A DNA stretch of 64,000 nt from Diabrotica undecimpunctata (lineage: Eukaryota > Arthropoda > Insecta > Coleoptera > Chrysomelidae): assembly GCF_040954645.1 (NCBI RefSeq), contig NC_092807.1, positions 54,525,239 to 54,589,238 of the forward strand. Reading direction: 5' to 3'. Made by a program: the position numbers and the translations under genes. The notes under the pieces were generated by a model. That model did no database searches, was not told the DNA's origin, and worked only from the letters and a program-made list of their open reading frames with translations. This document shows, piece by piece, positions 36,130-46,844 of this stretch; positions within the stretch are counted from its first letter, which is position 1, and each line of letters begins with the position of its first letter.

Positions 36130-36440
36130 TCTCTGTACCAACCCAGCTGTCCGCCCTTTTGGATTTAGAGTTTTTAGGGGCTAAATAATAAGCCATGAAA
36201 ATGGCGGACATATTACTTATCGTTAATTTTTCCCCAAAAAATTGCAATTTCACCCCTGTCCGCCACCCCTTATGTATCCACTTTCGCGTCCGCCCTTTGG
36301 GATTTCGTCTAGTTATACCAAGATCTTACTCTGGGCAAATGTTCAGCCATATTATCGATCGTTAATTTTTCCGAAAAAAATTTCAACTTCATCCCTGTAT
36401 AGCCACCCCCTGTACCACGAGGGACGTCCGCCTGTAAGGC
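36130..36440. repeat. Diverged ~155-bp direct duplication
   Basis: 'ccgcccttttggattt...atcgttaatttttcc...ttcacccctgtccgccacccc' recurs about 155 bases later as 'ccgccctttgggattt...atcgttaatttttcc...ttcatccctgtatagccacccc'. Confidence 0.75.
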
Positions 36441-36712
36441 AAAGTCTTAACCCAGTTACAATGAATATATTCCAATAGAGAAATGTCATATTACTGATCA
36501 GTTCAAAATTTCGGCTCTATCTCTCCGACTATTAGGCAAACTCCTCTTTCCTTTAAAGGAGACAGATAGTTGAACGATATTTTATACAATGTCTATCACC
36601 GGGTATGTATTTATTTTTGTCCAAGTTTTATATTGGTCCACTATTTCAAATGCAGTTCAAACAGACATATATTAAATTGTATGTTCCGTTTTAAATTGGT
36701 TCAATCTGTATA

Positions 36713-37600
36713 AACACTACAATAAGAACTACGGGAAAGAAACACCTAACCTGATAGATAATAAAGATCTGCGAATTATTCTCAATCTATATTGGAATCA
36801 GAATGCTAACATCAAAATAGAAAATAAAATATCACAAGCAATAGAAATACGTAGAGGAGTACGACAGGGATGCATTTTGTCACCGCTGCTATTTAATGTT
36901 TATAGTCAAAGCATCTGCCAAAAAACCCTTTTGCAAGCAAACGAAGGAATCGTAATCAATGGAGAGGTTGTAAATAATATTCGATACGCAGACGACACTG
37001 TACTAGTCGCAAAAAACAGTAGAAGAATTACAACAATTACTTACTAATATAAATATTGCCTGCAACAATTATGGCCTAAGTATCAATATAAAAAAAACCA
37101 AGTATATGGTCTTCAGTAAGAACATGACACAACCAGCACATATTAGTATAAACGACATTTAAATTGAAAAAGTATCAAGTTACAAATACTTGGGTACTTC
37201 AGTAAACGAAACTGGAGACCAAAAAAATGAAATAAAAAGACATATCGAAATTGCCAGGGCCACTTTCATAAAGATGAGGAAATTCTTCTGCAACAGAGAT
37301 ATAAGCATCCCTCTCCGATTAAGAATACTAAGGGGCTACGTATTTAACACGTTATTATACGGTGTAGAGGCCTAGACTCTCAAGCAGAACAATATAAAAA
37401 ATATTGAAAGTTTTAAGATGTAGTGCTACCGTCGAATACTGAAGATAAGTTGGGATGAAAGAGTTACAAACTTTGAAGTAATGCGAAGAATAGGAAAAGA
37501 CCCAGAAATTTTGTCAAAGATCAAACGAAGAAAACTTGAATATTTGATCGGAGAGAGTGGTTTGGCTGTACTACTAATGAACTCTTTAGGTCAGCTGTAA
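36713..37600 (+). pseudogene. LINE reverse transcriptase C-terminal half, decayed
   Basis: Continuation of the LINE beyond the TIR element. Motifs: DLRIILNLYWNQNANIKIEN, IRRGVRQGCILSPLLFNVYS, then NNIRYADDTVLVAKN with an intact YADD, a frameshift just after, YKYLGTSVNETGDQKNEIKR, RLRILRGYVFNTLLYGVEA with the following Trp codon changed to TAG, and a broken tail VQ/KRRKLEYLIG. The order and spacing match the sister LINE at 42.2-43.3 and 47.4-47.9 kb (DLRIISELYWHQTATIVIEH, IRYADDTVLIA, RMIRCYVFSVLLYGCESWT). Confidence 0.85.
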
Positions 37601-38540
37601 ACAAGATCAGGATAGTCTTGATGATTTCCAATCTCCGATAGGAGTGGCACAAGAAGAAGAAGCTTTTCTTTTTCTTATACGACCTTCATTCATATTAAAA
37701 TTATACGGATTATTTTCACGATAAAATTCCGAATCTTTGTCGTCAAGGAACACGGAATGTAGTCTATATCATACCCATCTTTATGGTCTATTAACGTATT
37801 AACCGAAGGTAAATCTTGTTTCTCATTGTTAAATGACTACGGAGGTAGGTTTAATACTAAAGTCTGTGATGATTATGGAATAATTTCAGAAAATAATTGA
37901 TTATCTGATCAATCAAATTCATTTAATCTTTCGCTTATATCGGAACTTTTGGTCTCCTGCTGTTCTACCAATGAAGCTTCATTTACCGATGAAGCTTCAT
38001 TATTCACCGGAAATATTATTATTTGTAAAGAAGTGTCCTGCCGACCTTTTTCCTCACATATTATTTGGTCAAAATTTATTGACTGTTTTACAGTAGACGA
38101 GTCTTTTTCTATTGAACTAAACCTACATTAGGTGTATAAGGTACATTCTTCTCTATTTAAATTTATAGTTAATGATGTCGGTTTTTGATTTTTGGTATTG
38201 TCTAAATGCATATCCTGAAGATGTACCGAATTACCTGATACTACGACCAATATGGGAGGATTATCTGATAATTTCAATGTCTTTTCGGGTGGTAATTCCA
38301 GTTTTTTCGTGTGGATAAAATATTAATATAGATAACGAAGTATTAAACCGTTACTTTATCGATTTTATTACTTATAAATTAAGAAACATTTTGCACTGTA
38401 GTTAAACAATAAACAGCTATATCATTAAAAACAATCATATTAGATTACCTCTTCATTTTTTTTAAATTCGTCCAAAGCTTTCATAGTCAAATATTTCCCT
38501 CTATACATGTTCGGTATTCTGAAACAATATAGTAAATTAC

Positions 38541-39891
38541 TATATTGTATTAAATTTATTAATATTAGTAATAAAAAATATGAAATAACTTAGTCCATGT
38601 TTAACTAACGAACATAGATATTCGTTGGTTTAATCTTACATTTACTTAGTGATGAAATAAAACAGATAGATACATGCAGTATTATCTTACATTGTGGGAA
38701 ATACGTATCGCTACAATTTAAAAGCATAAAGTACTATCTAGAATATTATTAATTCTTAACTTATGAATGCTCTACAATCACACAGTATAATAATGCACTA
38801 TAAATTTTGTGATATTAAAAACGATTTTAACTATATTTCGGCACAAAATGTCAACACGTTCACTGTTGAAATAAAACTGAAGAGTTAGGACCGAATGCTC
38901 ATTACTCAGCAGTTAGGACCGAATGAAAGAGTTAAATTAGCGCGAAATTGGATGATTGTTTATTTGTTCATAATATAGCCATATCATGTGTTTTAGTGGT
39001 TAAATTCCAATGCCGCGAAAAACGAAAAATGGTAAAAATGTCAGATAGGACATTATGCATGCACACAGTCAATATACTTTTTAATAAGGAATTTTTAACT
39101 AAATTTTTTAATATATTATCAGGTTCTTGTTGAATTTATTGTTAAATAACAGTTAGGCTTCAATGTGAAAAAACTTTGAAATATACTAATCTTTAATTTT
39201 CATATCTAAATCTATTAGGGATTATTGTATAACTCATTTTACACAATAAAAAATACATGGCGGGTAAGCTTCCAAATACATACCACACCTAACATTAATT
39301 TAAGTTTTTTTGGGTACATAAACTTTTTAAATTTTCAAATGGCTGCCTGCAGCATAAATTTAATTAGCAACGTTTGCTAAAGGTTACTCGCTTTTCCACC
39401 TGAATTTCGGCAATGCACAAATCCATTAGGGTTGCTAAAGAGGGAGTCGAAACACGTACGGTTAAATTTGCGCAAATTATATTTCCCTTCGGATTTTAGC
39501 CAGAATGCGAGACTAAGAAATTACGAAATTATAAAATATTGCATTTTATATAAGTAACAGCTACACTAAAGCACCATATTTTAAACTATTTTTTATTACT
39601 GTTCTCTACTCTTTTCTACTATAATAATATATTATTATTAATAAAAATAGTAGTACCAACAATAATCTGTTTGTTTAATAGTACAGGAAAATCGTTAAGC
39701 CGGGTCCAGACTATGTAATAAAATATATTAACAAAAAAGTTTTAAAAACAATTTGTTGTAGAACTTTGTTCTGTAACTTGTTGTAGTATAACATAAGCAT
39801 CCCGACTATATATCAAAAGACAAAACAACAAAATACGGATAACTTTTGCAGCATTTTAGCTGGATAGGTGGTAGTTACGCAGTATATAAAA
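38541..39891. other. Mostly no recognisable gene; possible Harbinger 5' end
   Basis: AT-rich. 'ggtccagactatg' at about 39704 follows TTAA and resembles the start of some Harbinger-type ends, 190 bases upstream of a Harbinger-like exon; I did not find the matching right end. Confidence 0.35.
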
Positions 39892-40305
39892 TGGCGTCAT
39901 ATGTAGAGCATGCCGTCATAGCAGCAGCAGCTGGTGCAGTTTAATATCGGCATATTAAACGAATTGGGGTAGCGGGTAGACACTTTTCTACGATCCTGGT
40001 AGAAAATAGGTCTACTTCAGGGTAGCATACCTGCCCACGCGAGCCATGCTTTGCTCTCAATTCCTTACTGAGAGAAATCATGTCCCATTCCTTTATCCTT
40101 CCAAAATCTAGTTACCTACTTCCTATCCCTCCCTGGTGAAGGGCAGCAGCGATCATCAGCACCAGTTCAAGGCGTAGAGGAAATGATCCTGGACCGGCTT
40201 GAAACTGGATTACCACAAGCATGACTGGAGCAGTTTAAATGGTTGTGGTACTGCGATGGGGAAGGCAACGGGAAAACCACCCCATTATATTTTCCACAAA
40301 TCTAA

Positions 40306-41250
40306 ATGGCAGACGAGAAAAAGAAAATGGCCCTCAGTCCGGGGCACCCCTTAAATGGGGAGAGGGTGCGAAGAATCCCCCCGTCAACTACCCAAGAAAG
40401 TGCACAGAGAATACAAATATACGACCGAATAGTACGCATTGCCACCTGGAACGTACGCAGCTTATTTATGTCCGGGAAACTGTCAAACACTGAAGCCGAG
40501 ATGGTAAGACTGAAAATAGACATCTTGGGGATGAGTGAAGTAAGATGGCCTGGATCAGGAATACAAAAAACAAAATATGGATACATATACTATTCAGGTG
40601 GAACCGACCCAGAACATCAATATGGAACTGCTATATTAGTGTCGAACAAAATTGCTCAATCAGTCATAGACTTCATCCCCCTAAATGATAGAGTAGCAAT
40701 GTTGAAATTACAAACAACTCACAGAAAACTAAATATTATTCAGGTCTAAGCTCCAACAAGTGACAAGTCAGACGAAGAAATCGAAAAATTTTATAACAAC
40801 ATAGATGAAATAATGAGACTGACAAAAAGAGGTGAGATAACGTTGATCATGGGTGACTTTAACGCTAAAATTAGTCGTGGTGCGGAAGGTACCAGACTAG
40901 GTACCAGAAATATTAGAGGAGACAGACTTGTACAATTCTGCGTAGAAAACAATCTGTTAATTGCCAATACCTTCTTCAAACAACATCCTAGAAGGCTATA
41001 CACATGGAAATCACCTGCAGACAGAAAAGACAGAATTGTTAGAAATCAAATTGACTTCATTTTGGTCAATAACACCTTTAAGAAGTACATACAATCTACG
41101 AAAAGATACCCTGGAGCTGATATACATAGCTATCACAATCCAGTTATAATGGATTTTAGATTAAAAAGATTTCTTAAAGTCAAAAAGAAAACAGTCACAA
41201 AAAAAATAGACATCTCACAACTGAAGAACCCTGAACAGAAAAAGAAATAA
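40306..41250 (+). pseudogene. LINE endonuclease domain, one in-frame stop
   Basis: From ATG 40306, one frame holds RIATWNVRSLFMSGKLSNTE, DILGMSEVRWPG, IIMGDFNAKI, NQIDFILVNNTF and GADIHSYHNPVI. A TAA at 40747-40749 replaces the usual Tyr in the VYAP motif. The catalytic 'SDH' is SYH here, so the general-base Asp is lost. The frame ends at 41250 and the RT part continues in another frame from 41280. The sister copy at 32961-34016 shows the same arrangement. Confidence 0.87.
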
Positions 41251-41279
41251 GTATTAAGCTTGAGGAAGAAATTAAAACG

Positions 41280-42559
41280 ATGGAAAACTTGGTACAGACA
41301 GACATTGAAGTAACATGGACTGCTCTAAAAACAAAAATAACAAAGATACAAGAAGAAGACATCGGGTTCATAAAACACAACAAAAAACAAGAATGGATAA
41401 CGCAAGAGATCATGGACCTCATGGACGTAAGACGAAAACATAAAACAAGCCCAATAGAATACAAGCGAATCAACAAAATCATTAGAAAAAAGTGCAGGGA
41501 GGCGAAAGAAAACTGGATGTCAACAAAATGCCTAGAAATCGAACAACTTCAGGAAAAATACGACACCTTTAATATCCATAAAAAAGTAAAAGAAATGACA
41601 GGTAGACACAAAAAGAGACAAGCAACAATGTTAAAAAATGATAATAACGAAATAATTATGGGTACAGAAGACAAACTAGAGAGATGGAAAGAATACATAC
41701 AAACTCTTTTTGACGACGATAGACCTTGTTCTCCACCATCCACAGACAATCGAATAAATGAAAAAGGCCCAGAAATAACCAAAGAAGAAGTGATTCATGC
41801 AGTAAAATCTCAGAAAGATGGAAAAGCCACCGGTCCAGACAATATCAATGTCGAAATACTTAAACTAATTGCAGATAACGAAAGTAAAAGCCTAGATTTA
41901 ATAACAGCACTATTCAATAAGATATATGACACAGGTAAAATACCAACAGACTGGCTAAAATCAACATTTGTAGCATTACCAAAAAAATCGAATTCCTCAC
42001 AATGCGATGATTATCGAATATTAAGCTTGATGTCTCATGTCCTTAAAACTTTTCTCAGAATTATCCATACACGAATTTACAAGAAGTGCGAGTTCCAGAT
42101 GAGTGACACTCAATTCGGATTTCGAAACGGATTGGGAACACGAGAGGCTCTTTTTGCTTTAAATGTGTTAACGCAACGATGCAGAGACATGAATGTAGAT
42201 GTATATGCATGTTTTATTGACTATCGAAAAGCATTTGACTGCGTTAACCATCAAAAGATGATCGAAATTCTGAGAACAACTGGAGTTGACGAACAAGACT
42301 TGCGAATTATCTCAGAACTATACTGGCACCAAACGGCAACAATTGTAATAGAGCACACAACATCCGAAGACATACAAATCCGACGAGGAGTGAGACAGGG
42401 TTGCGTCTTATCACCGCTACTCTTTAATTTGTATTCGGAGTCTATATTCAGAGAAGCATTAGACGAGGTCCAAGGCGGAATTAAGATTAACGGAATCAGC
42501 ATAGACAACATCAGATATGCTGATGATACCGTCTTAATAGCAAGCAACGCACAAGAACT
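41280..42559 (+). pseudogene. LINE reverse transcriptase, interrupted after YADD
   Basis: About 425 codons of linker and RT fingers/palm: linker helices (MDVRRKHKTSPIEYKRINKI), DGKATGPDNINVEILK, VALPKKSNSSQCDDYRILSL, TQFGFRNGLGTREALF, CFIDYRKAFDCVNHQKMIEI (first Asp), RRGVRQGCVLSPLLFNLYSE, and NIRYADDTVLIASN with intact catalytic Asp pair. The frame is then cut at 42559 by a minus-strand LINE fragment; the apparent reading frame to 42797 is foreign sequence. It continues at 43043 (thumb) and 47424. Confidence 0.9.
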
Positions 42560-43027
42560 TCTTCTTCTTCTTCTTCTAATGGCGCTACAACCCTTTGTGA
42601 GTCTTGGCCTGCTTAACAATGTTCTTCCATTCTGCCCTGTCGGATACTTTCCTTCGCCACTGCCTGATATTCATGGTTTTAAGATCCCTCTCTACGTCGT
42701 CTATCCATCTTTTACGGAGCCTTCCTCTTGTTCTGTTTCCTTGGGGCTTCCATCTCTGGACTACTTTTACAGCTCGATTATCTGGCATTCGTTCTAGGTG
42801 ACCAAGCCAGTTTAGTCTTTGTGGTTTTACAAATCTGACAATATCTGCGCTCTGCATTAGTTCATCCAGCTCGTGGTTCATTTTAATTCTCCACGAACTA
42901 TCGCTTCATTGGGTTGGTCCAAATATCTTCCTTAGTATTTGCGCTCAAATATTCTCAGTTGATTTTCATCAGTGGTTGAGAGGGTCCACGTTTCACATCC
43001 ATATGTGACCACTGGTCTAATTACTGT
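42560..43027 (-). mobile_element. 5'-truncated LINE insertion with 14-bp duplication
   Basis: AACGCACAAGAACT flanks it (42546-42559 and 43028-43041). On the minus strand it ends in a GAAGAAG tail at 42560. It contains only the last part of a LINE protein, 42881-42585: RFVKPQRLNWLGHLERMPDN, KRWIDDVERDLKTM and a GRAEWK-like DRAEWKNIVKQAKTHKGL end, 98 codons from an internal Met. Truncation at the 5' side and the tail are the marks of target-primed insertion. Confidence 0.92.
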
Positions 43028-43041
43028 AACGCACAAGAACT

Positions 43042-43265
43042 ACAAAATAAAATAAATGCGGTAGTTCACCACAGCAAAATGTTCGGTTTACATCTAAACG
43101 TTTTCAAAACTAAAACTTTAGTATTTTCAAAAACACCAATAAACTTACAGGTGTATGCCAAGGGTCAAATAATAGAACAGGTAAATTCCATAAAATATTT
43201 GGGAACAAATATCAATAGTCAGCGTAATCCAAAAAAGAAATCCTATCAAGAATCGAACAAGCAAG
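43042..43265 (+). pseudogene. Host LINE thumb segment between nested insertions
   Basis: Continues the interrupted LINE: HHSKMFGLHLNVFKTKTLVF, QVNSIKYLGTNINSQRNPKK and RIEQARK-like end, cut at 43277 by the second nested LINE and resumed at 47424. Confidence 0.85.
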
Positions 43266-43369
43266 GAAAACATTCATCTTTCTTTCTTTCTTTCTTTCTC
43301 CCCTTCCTTTTACCCTAACAGGGTGTCGGATTTGGGCTAGCTATTTTAATTTCCATTTACCCACCTCTT

Positions 43370-43933
43370 TCATTCTTTTCTGTTTCCTGCCATTATTTTC
43401 AATTCCTCGAGTGATTTTTGTTTAAGTTTTCCCGCCTCTACTACTTGCTGTATCCATTTTATTCTTGGTCTGCCTCTTTTTCTTTTTCCGATGTTTTTTG
43501 CTTCATAAATTTTTCTTGTTATTCTATTGGATTGCATCCTCATCAGATGCCCATACCAGTTCATTTGTCTCTTTGCTATTTTGTTCATTATCGGTTCCTG
43601 GTTGGCCATTCTCCTAATAGTCTCGTTGCTTAATCTATCCCATTTTGTCTTTCCAACTATCCTTCTTAGATGTCTCATCTCCATTGCGTTTATCCTGCTC
43701 TTATGTTTTTCCAGAATTGTCCAGTTTTCACATAGAGCACAGTCGGTATCACTATTAATTGTGCTATATATTTTTATTCTTGTTTCTCGTGCAAGTTCTC
43801 CTTTTCCCATTATTGGGGCTAACGCATAATATAACTTGTTTGATTTCTTTGCTCTATTTGTTATTTCCCAGTCTATTTTTCCATCATTAGTTATTATACT
43901 TCCCAGGTATTCGTAAGTTGTTACTATTTCCAA
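43370..43933 (-). pseudogene. LINE C-terminal part (thumb and basic tail)
   Basis: Reads VTTYEYLGSIITNDGKIDWE ('Y.YLG..I..DG....EI..R'), ARETRIKIYSTI, a CENWTI piece where 'GSE.W' is expected, MRHLRRIVGKTKWDRLSNET, MNWYGHLMRMQSNRITRKIY and GKRKRGRPRIKWIQQV, ending in a Lys-rich tail. This is the usual C-terminus of RTE-like LINE proteins; the basic GRP..W segment probably contacts nucleic acid. It is in a different frame from the RT fingers upstream because of an internal deletion near 43966. Confidence 0.85.
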
Positions 43934-43964
43934 TTCTGAGTTTTTACATTTTATCTTTATTTGA

Positions 43965-44789
43965 TTATTGCCATATTGCCCTATAGTTGTCGCAGTTTAC
44001 ATGTTCTCCTTTTTTGTATATTGGCACGATGATATTGTTCTGCCAGTCTTTAGGGATTGTTTGTTTTTCCCACGCCTCTTTATATATTTTCCATAGCCAG
44101 TTTATTCCTTCTTCTCCCATGTATTTTACCATTTCCGGTTCAATTTCATCATCTCCACCTGCCTTGCCTATTTTTATATTTGATAATCCTTCTATTACTT
44201 CTTCTCTACTTATTTGCTCTGGCTCTGTGTTTTCTTCGCCTTCATTGATTATATTGTCTTCCGTTATCACTTCGGTATCAAATTTTTTCTCATAATATTT
44301 TTTCCATACCCTAGCTATTTGTTCTGGGCTTATTTGTATTTGGTTTGAAGTATCTCTTACTGCGTTTATTTCCTTTCGTTTTCCCTGCCTTATGTGTCGT
44401 ATTGTCGTCCAAAAGTTTCTATTATTTGTTATATATTCTTCCTGAAGTTCTTCTCCAAATTCTTTCCATGTTTTTGTTTTTGCTTGTGTGACTGTCTTTT
44501 TTGCCAATCGTCTCTGCCTATAGTATTGTTCTTTATCTTCTTCTAATCCCGTTTCGAGGTATTTTTTCCATGCTATTTTCTTCTTTTTTATTTCTGTCTT
44601 CACTTCTTTATTCCACCACTTTGTCCTTTTTAACTGTTTATTATATTTTTTGATTCTACACACTTCAGTTGCTGTTGTCTTTAATACTTCACTGTATGTA
44701 TTCCATCTTTCTTCCATTGTCCATGTTTCTTTTTGGCGCTCTATTTGTCTCAGTCTTTTGTTAGTTTCCTCCGTGTAAAATTCTCGCAC
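43965..44789 (-). pseudogene. LINE linker and RT fingers, truncated by deletion
   Basis: A 274-codon frame: linker helices (TKWWNKEVKTEIKKKKIAWK), NFWTTIRHIRQGKRKEINAV, a KIGKAGGDDEIEPEMVKYMG motif (usual 'GKA.G.D.I..E++K'), and IVPIYKKGEHVNCDNYRAI ('P+YKKG....C.NYR.I'). Just after this finger motif the sequence jumps to the thumb, so the palm with both catalytic motifs is missing. Confidence 0.87.
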
Positions 44790-44837
44790 ACTTTTTATCT
44801 TTAGTTTGTTTACATTTACTTTCTTGTACTCTTTTCT

Positions 44838-45851
44838 TTACACTTCATCCTCCAGTTTTGCAGTGACCATCCTGTGTTGTGTAGACAGTTCGGGTTCCTT
44901 TTCTGTTAAGATGTTTTTTATATTTTGTTCTAGGTTTCTCGTATAGACTATATAGTCGATTAAGCTTTTCGCATTTCTCTCTTCAGCCACAAATGTATAT
45001 TTGTCGGTAATGGTTTGTTCACTGAATGGGTTTCCTATTATCAGGTCATTGGTTTGGCAGAATTCCAGCATTTTAATTCCATTTCTATTTAATGTTTCTT
45101 CCCCATATTGTCCAATGCATCCTAATCCCCTGTTAATATCCTTACCTACTCTTGAATTCCAATCGCCTAAGATTACTATTTTTTCTCTTGTCTCTCTTAA
45201 TTTGTCTAATGCGTTTTGGAGTTCGTTGTAGAATTCTATCATTATCTCTTCTTCATTACCTTCTGTTGGTCCGTATATTTGTATTATTCCTATCTTGTCT
45301 TTTAGTTCTATTTGGGCTGTGATTATTCTAGATGATACTGCTTCGTAGTTTGTTATTCTTGATTCTATTCTTTTATTAACTATTATACCGACTCCTTCTT
45401 TTGCTCTGTGACCCTGTGGTACTCCGGAATAATATAGACTATATTTCTCATTGATATTGATATGTCCTTTCCCTATCTTTTTTGTCTCGCTTATTCCCAT
45501 TAATTGTACATTCATTTTTTCCATTTCTTCCGTAGCTTCTATTTCCTTGCCGGTCAGAGATGTCACATTCCATGTCGCTATTCCTATATGATTTGTCTTG
45601 TTAAGATGTATTTCCTTATTACTGTATTCTTCTTCTCCATTATTGGTGTTAACGTTGATTTCATGCTCCCTGGTTTTTGTATTAACATTATATCCGTTAT
45701 TTATTTCATTACCGTTTTTATTTCTAATGCTAATATTTAATTTTTCCCTACCTTCATTACTAATGCTATGCCCATTTTTGATATTCCCCCTAACTATAAT
45801 ATTATCACTACTGTTAGTAAGCCTAATACCCATATTCCTATCACAAGTCAA
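44838..45851 (-). pseudogene. LINE endonuclease domain (ORF2 N-terminus)
   Basis: A 337-codon frame with an Asn-rich, low-complexity N-terminus (about 85 residues) followed by the endonuclease: GIATWNVTSLTGKEIEATEE, LMGISETKKIGKG, IIQIYGPTEGNEEE, VILGDWNSRVGKD, SLIDYIVYTRN and STQHRMVTAKL. The last motif has TQH where SDH is usual, so the catalytic Asp is changed. There is no ATG at the frame start; it opens after a stop at about 45892, so translation would need readthrough/reinitiation after ORF1 or an internal Met (MGIRL near 45836). Confidence 0.85.
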
Positions 45852-45950
45852 ATTCCTAATGGCATACTTATCATTTACATTTCTAATCCTTACTACTTAA
45901 AACTAAACATTTATCATCATTGTCCGGATAATTTTGTAATTCTTCTTTCT

Positions 45951-46844
45951 CTATTCGTTGCTTGACCTCTCCTTGGTTCCTTTTATGTTGCTCTGGTAGT
46001 TTTTTGAACTCTCTATTTCCACTACTTTTTCTTCTTTATAGCACCATCTCCATTCCTTGCCATCTACTGTGATTTTATTGTATCCTATTTTGACCATTTT
46101 TCCATTTTCCCTCATTTCTCTTGCTTTATCTCTTAAAGCTTTCATTTTATCTCTCTCTCCTTTTGTGAGATCCTCTGTAATCCATATTTTTTTGGTCTTC
46201 ACATTCTTAAGTTTGTATTTGTTTCTTAAGATTGTTGTTTTTTCTTCTTCGCTTTCTAGTTCAATTAAGCATGTTTTTGTGCTTATTTTTTGTGCTCTTT
46301 TAATATTAGTTTTGACTTCAAGATGATTTTCTAACATAGTAGTCATTCCTTCTTTCAATGTTTTTGGGTCTTCAGAGTCTATTATTGCTCCACTAATGAT
46401 TATATTCTTCTTTCTTTTTTCTTTGTCTAATCTTTCCAATGAGTGTTTTAGATCATTTAATTCTTCCGTTATCTTTTTGTTATCGGTTTTGGTTAGTTCG
46501 TTTTCTCTTTTCAGTTCTTCTTTCTCTTTTGTCCATTCTTTCTTCACCCTTTCTATTTCCAGCTTTATGATTTTTATTTCATCATTATTTAGTTTTATCT
46601 CTTCTTTAACTTCATTTATATATCTTCTGATCTCCTTATTTTCTTCCTTCATTTCTGTTTTCAGCTCTTTTATCTCCGTTTTAATCTCCTTACTTATTTC
46701 TTCTAGTAGTTTCTTTAGTTCTTCCATTTCGTGATTTTTTATGTTATCCTTAGGAGGTGTTCTTAGCGTAGCTTTGCTTCTTTTGAAGGCTTCCTCCTCG
46801 TCGGATGAGTTATCGTGTTCTGGTTTATTTCTTTTGCTGTTCAT
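45951..46844 (-). CDS. LINE ORF1 protein: coiled coil plus RRM-like domain
   Basis: A 297-codon intact frame from ATG 46844. Residues 1-40 are acidic/basic and serine-rich; residues 40-145 form a long Glu/Lys-rich heptad-repeat coiled coil (ELKKLLEEISKEIKTEIKEL onwards), which in ORF1 proteins drives trimer formation. Residues 146-260 resemble the L1-type RNA-binding region: KRKKNIIISGAI, TCLIELESEEEKTTILRNKY, KIWITEDLTKGERDKMKALR. It would coat the LINE RNA. It lies upstream of the endonuclease with about 60 bases between, the normal ORF1-ORF2 order. It is intact although the RT downstream is deleted. Confidence 0.85.
   Translation of the reverse strand: MNSKRNKPEHDNSSDEEEAFKRSKATLRTPPKDNIKNHEMEELKKLLEEISKEIKTEIKELKTEMKEENKEIRRYINEVKEEIKLNNDEIKIIKLEIERVKKEWTKEKEELKRENELTKTDNKKITEELNDLKHSLERLDKEKRKKNIIISGAIIDSEDPKTLKEGMTTMLENHLEVKTNIKRAQKISTKTCLIELESEEEKTTILRNKYKLKNVKTKKIWITEDLTKGERDKMKALRDKAREMRENGKMVKIGYNKITVDGKEWRWCYKEEKVVEIESSKNYQSNIKGTKERSSNE

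Larger units (their letters stand above)
34009..36708 (+). mobile_element. DNA transposon-like insertion with 30-bp TIRs and TATA duplication
   Basis: Left end CAGATTGAACGAATTTAAAA at 34009; the right end at 36708 is its inverse with one mismatch over about 30 bases (continuing CGGAACATAC). TATA flanks both ends (34005-34008 and 36709-36712). The inside holds a GC-rich inverted-repeat unit, a palindrome, a protein relic (35500-35830) and a diverged 155-bp duplication. No transposase core was recognised, so the superfamily is open. Confidence 0.82.
32543..37660 (+). mobile_element. Full-length LINE (BovB/RTE-like) with 10-bp target duplication
   Basis: AGCTTTTCTT occurs directly before the 5' end (32533-32542) and directly after the GAAGAAGAAG tail (37661-37670), a clean target duplication. 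The 5' leader (32543-32960) is GC-richer than the surroundings. It holds an endonuclease frame, a partial RT, and an internal TIR element (34009-36708). Its 5' completeness with a matching duplication argues for target-primed insertion into the DUF7869-like relic. Confidence 0.88.
31371..38540 (-). pseudogene. DUF7869-like transposase relic, split by a LINE
   Basis: Minus-strand relic of the same protein family as the element at 58.8-61.7 kb. Exon 1 ends at about 38440 (RGKYLTMKALDEFKKNEE, then a gtaatc donor); exon 2 resumes near 38320 and runs with stops to 37661. A full-length LINE (32543-37660) sits between; beyond it the frame resumes as SQWKRNINKQLRMEGKSYV and a Cys-containing segment (KVGCNKEACKRSKTRHCKEF), the piece DPCNLCASYYLGNV, and, in another frame at 31612-31425, IVIYSDRCTAQNRNKVMANA and EVGHTQMEVDSVHACIERKL. 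The last two match FSDSCSGQNRNQF and EKGHTYMEVDSMHSAIEK of the other copy. The C-terminal quarter is missing. Function in transposition is inferred from its relative, which lies between TIRs. Confidence 0.75.

Noticed and set aside
39697..39730. Left terminal inverted repeat of a Harbinger element
   Set aside because: The GGGTCCAGACT-like start after TTA is suggestive, but I could not find a matching right end.
42560..42797. C-terminal extension of the LINE RT frame beyond 42559
   Set aside because: This is antisense of the nested LINE fragment, as shown by its 14-bp duplication.
43515..43560. Minus-strand CTGATGAGGATGC as a hammerhead core
   Set aside because: It is coding sequence for a conserved LINE motif (GHLMRMQ) and has no helix II/GAAA downstream.
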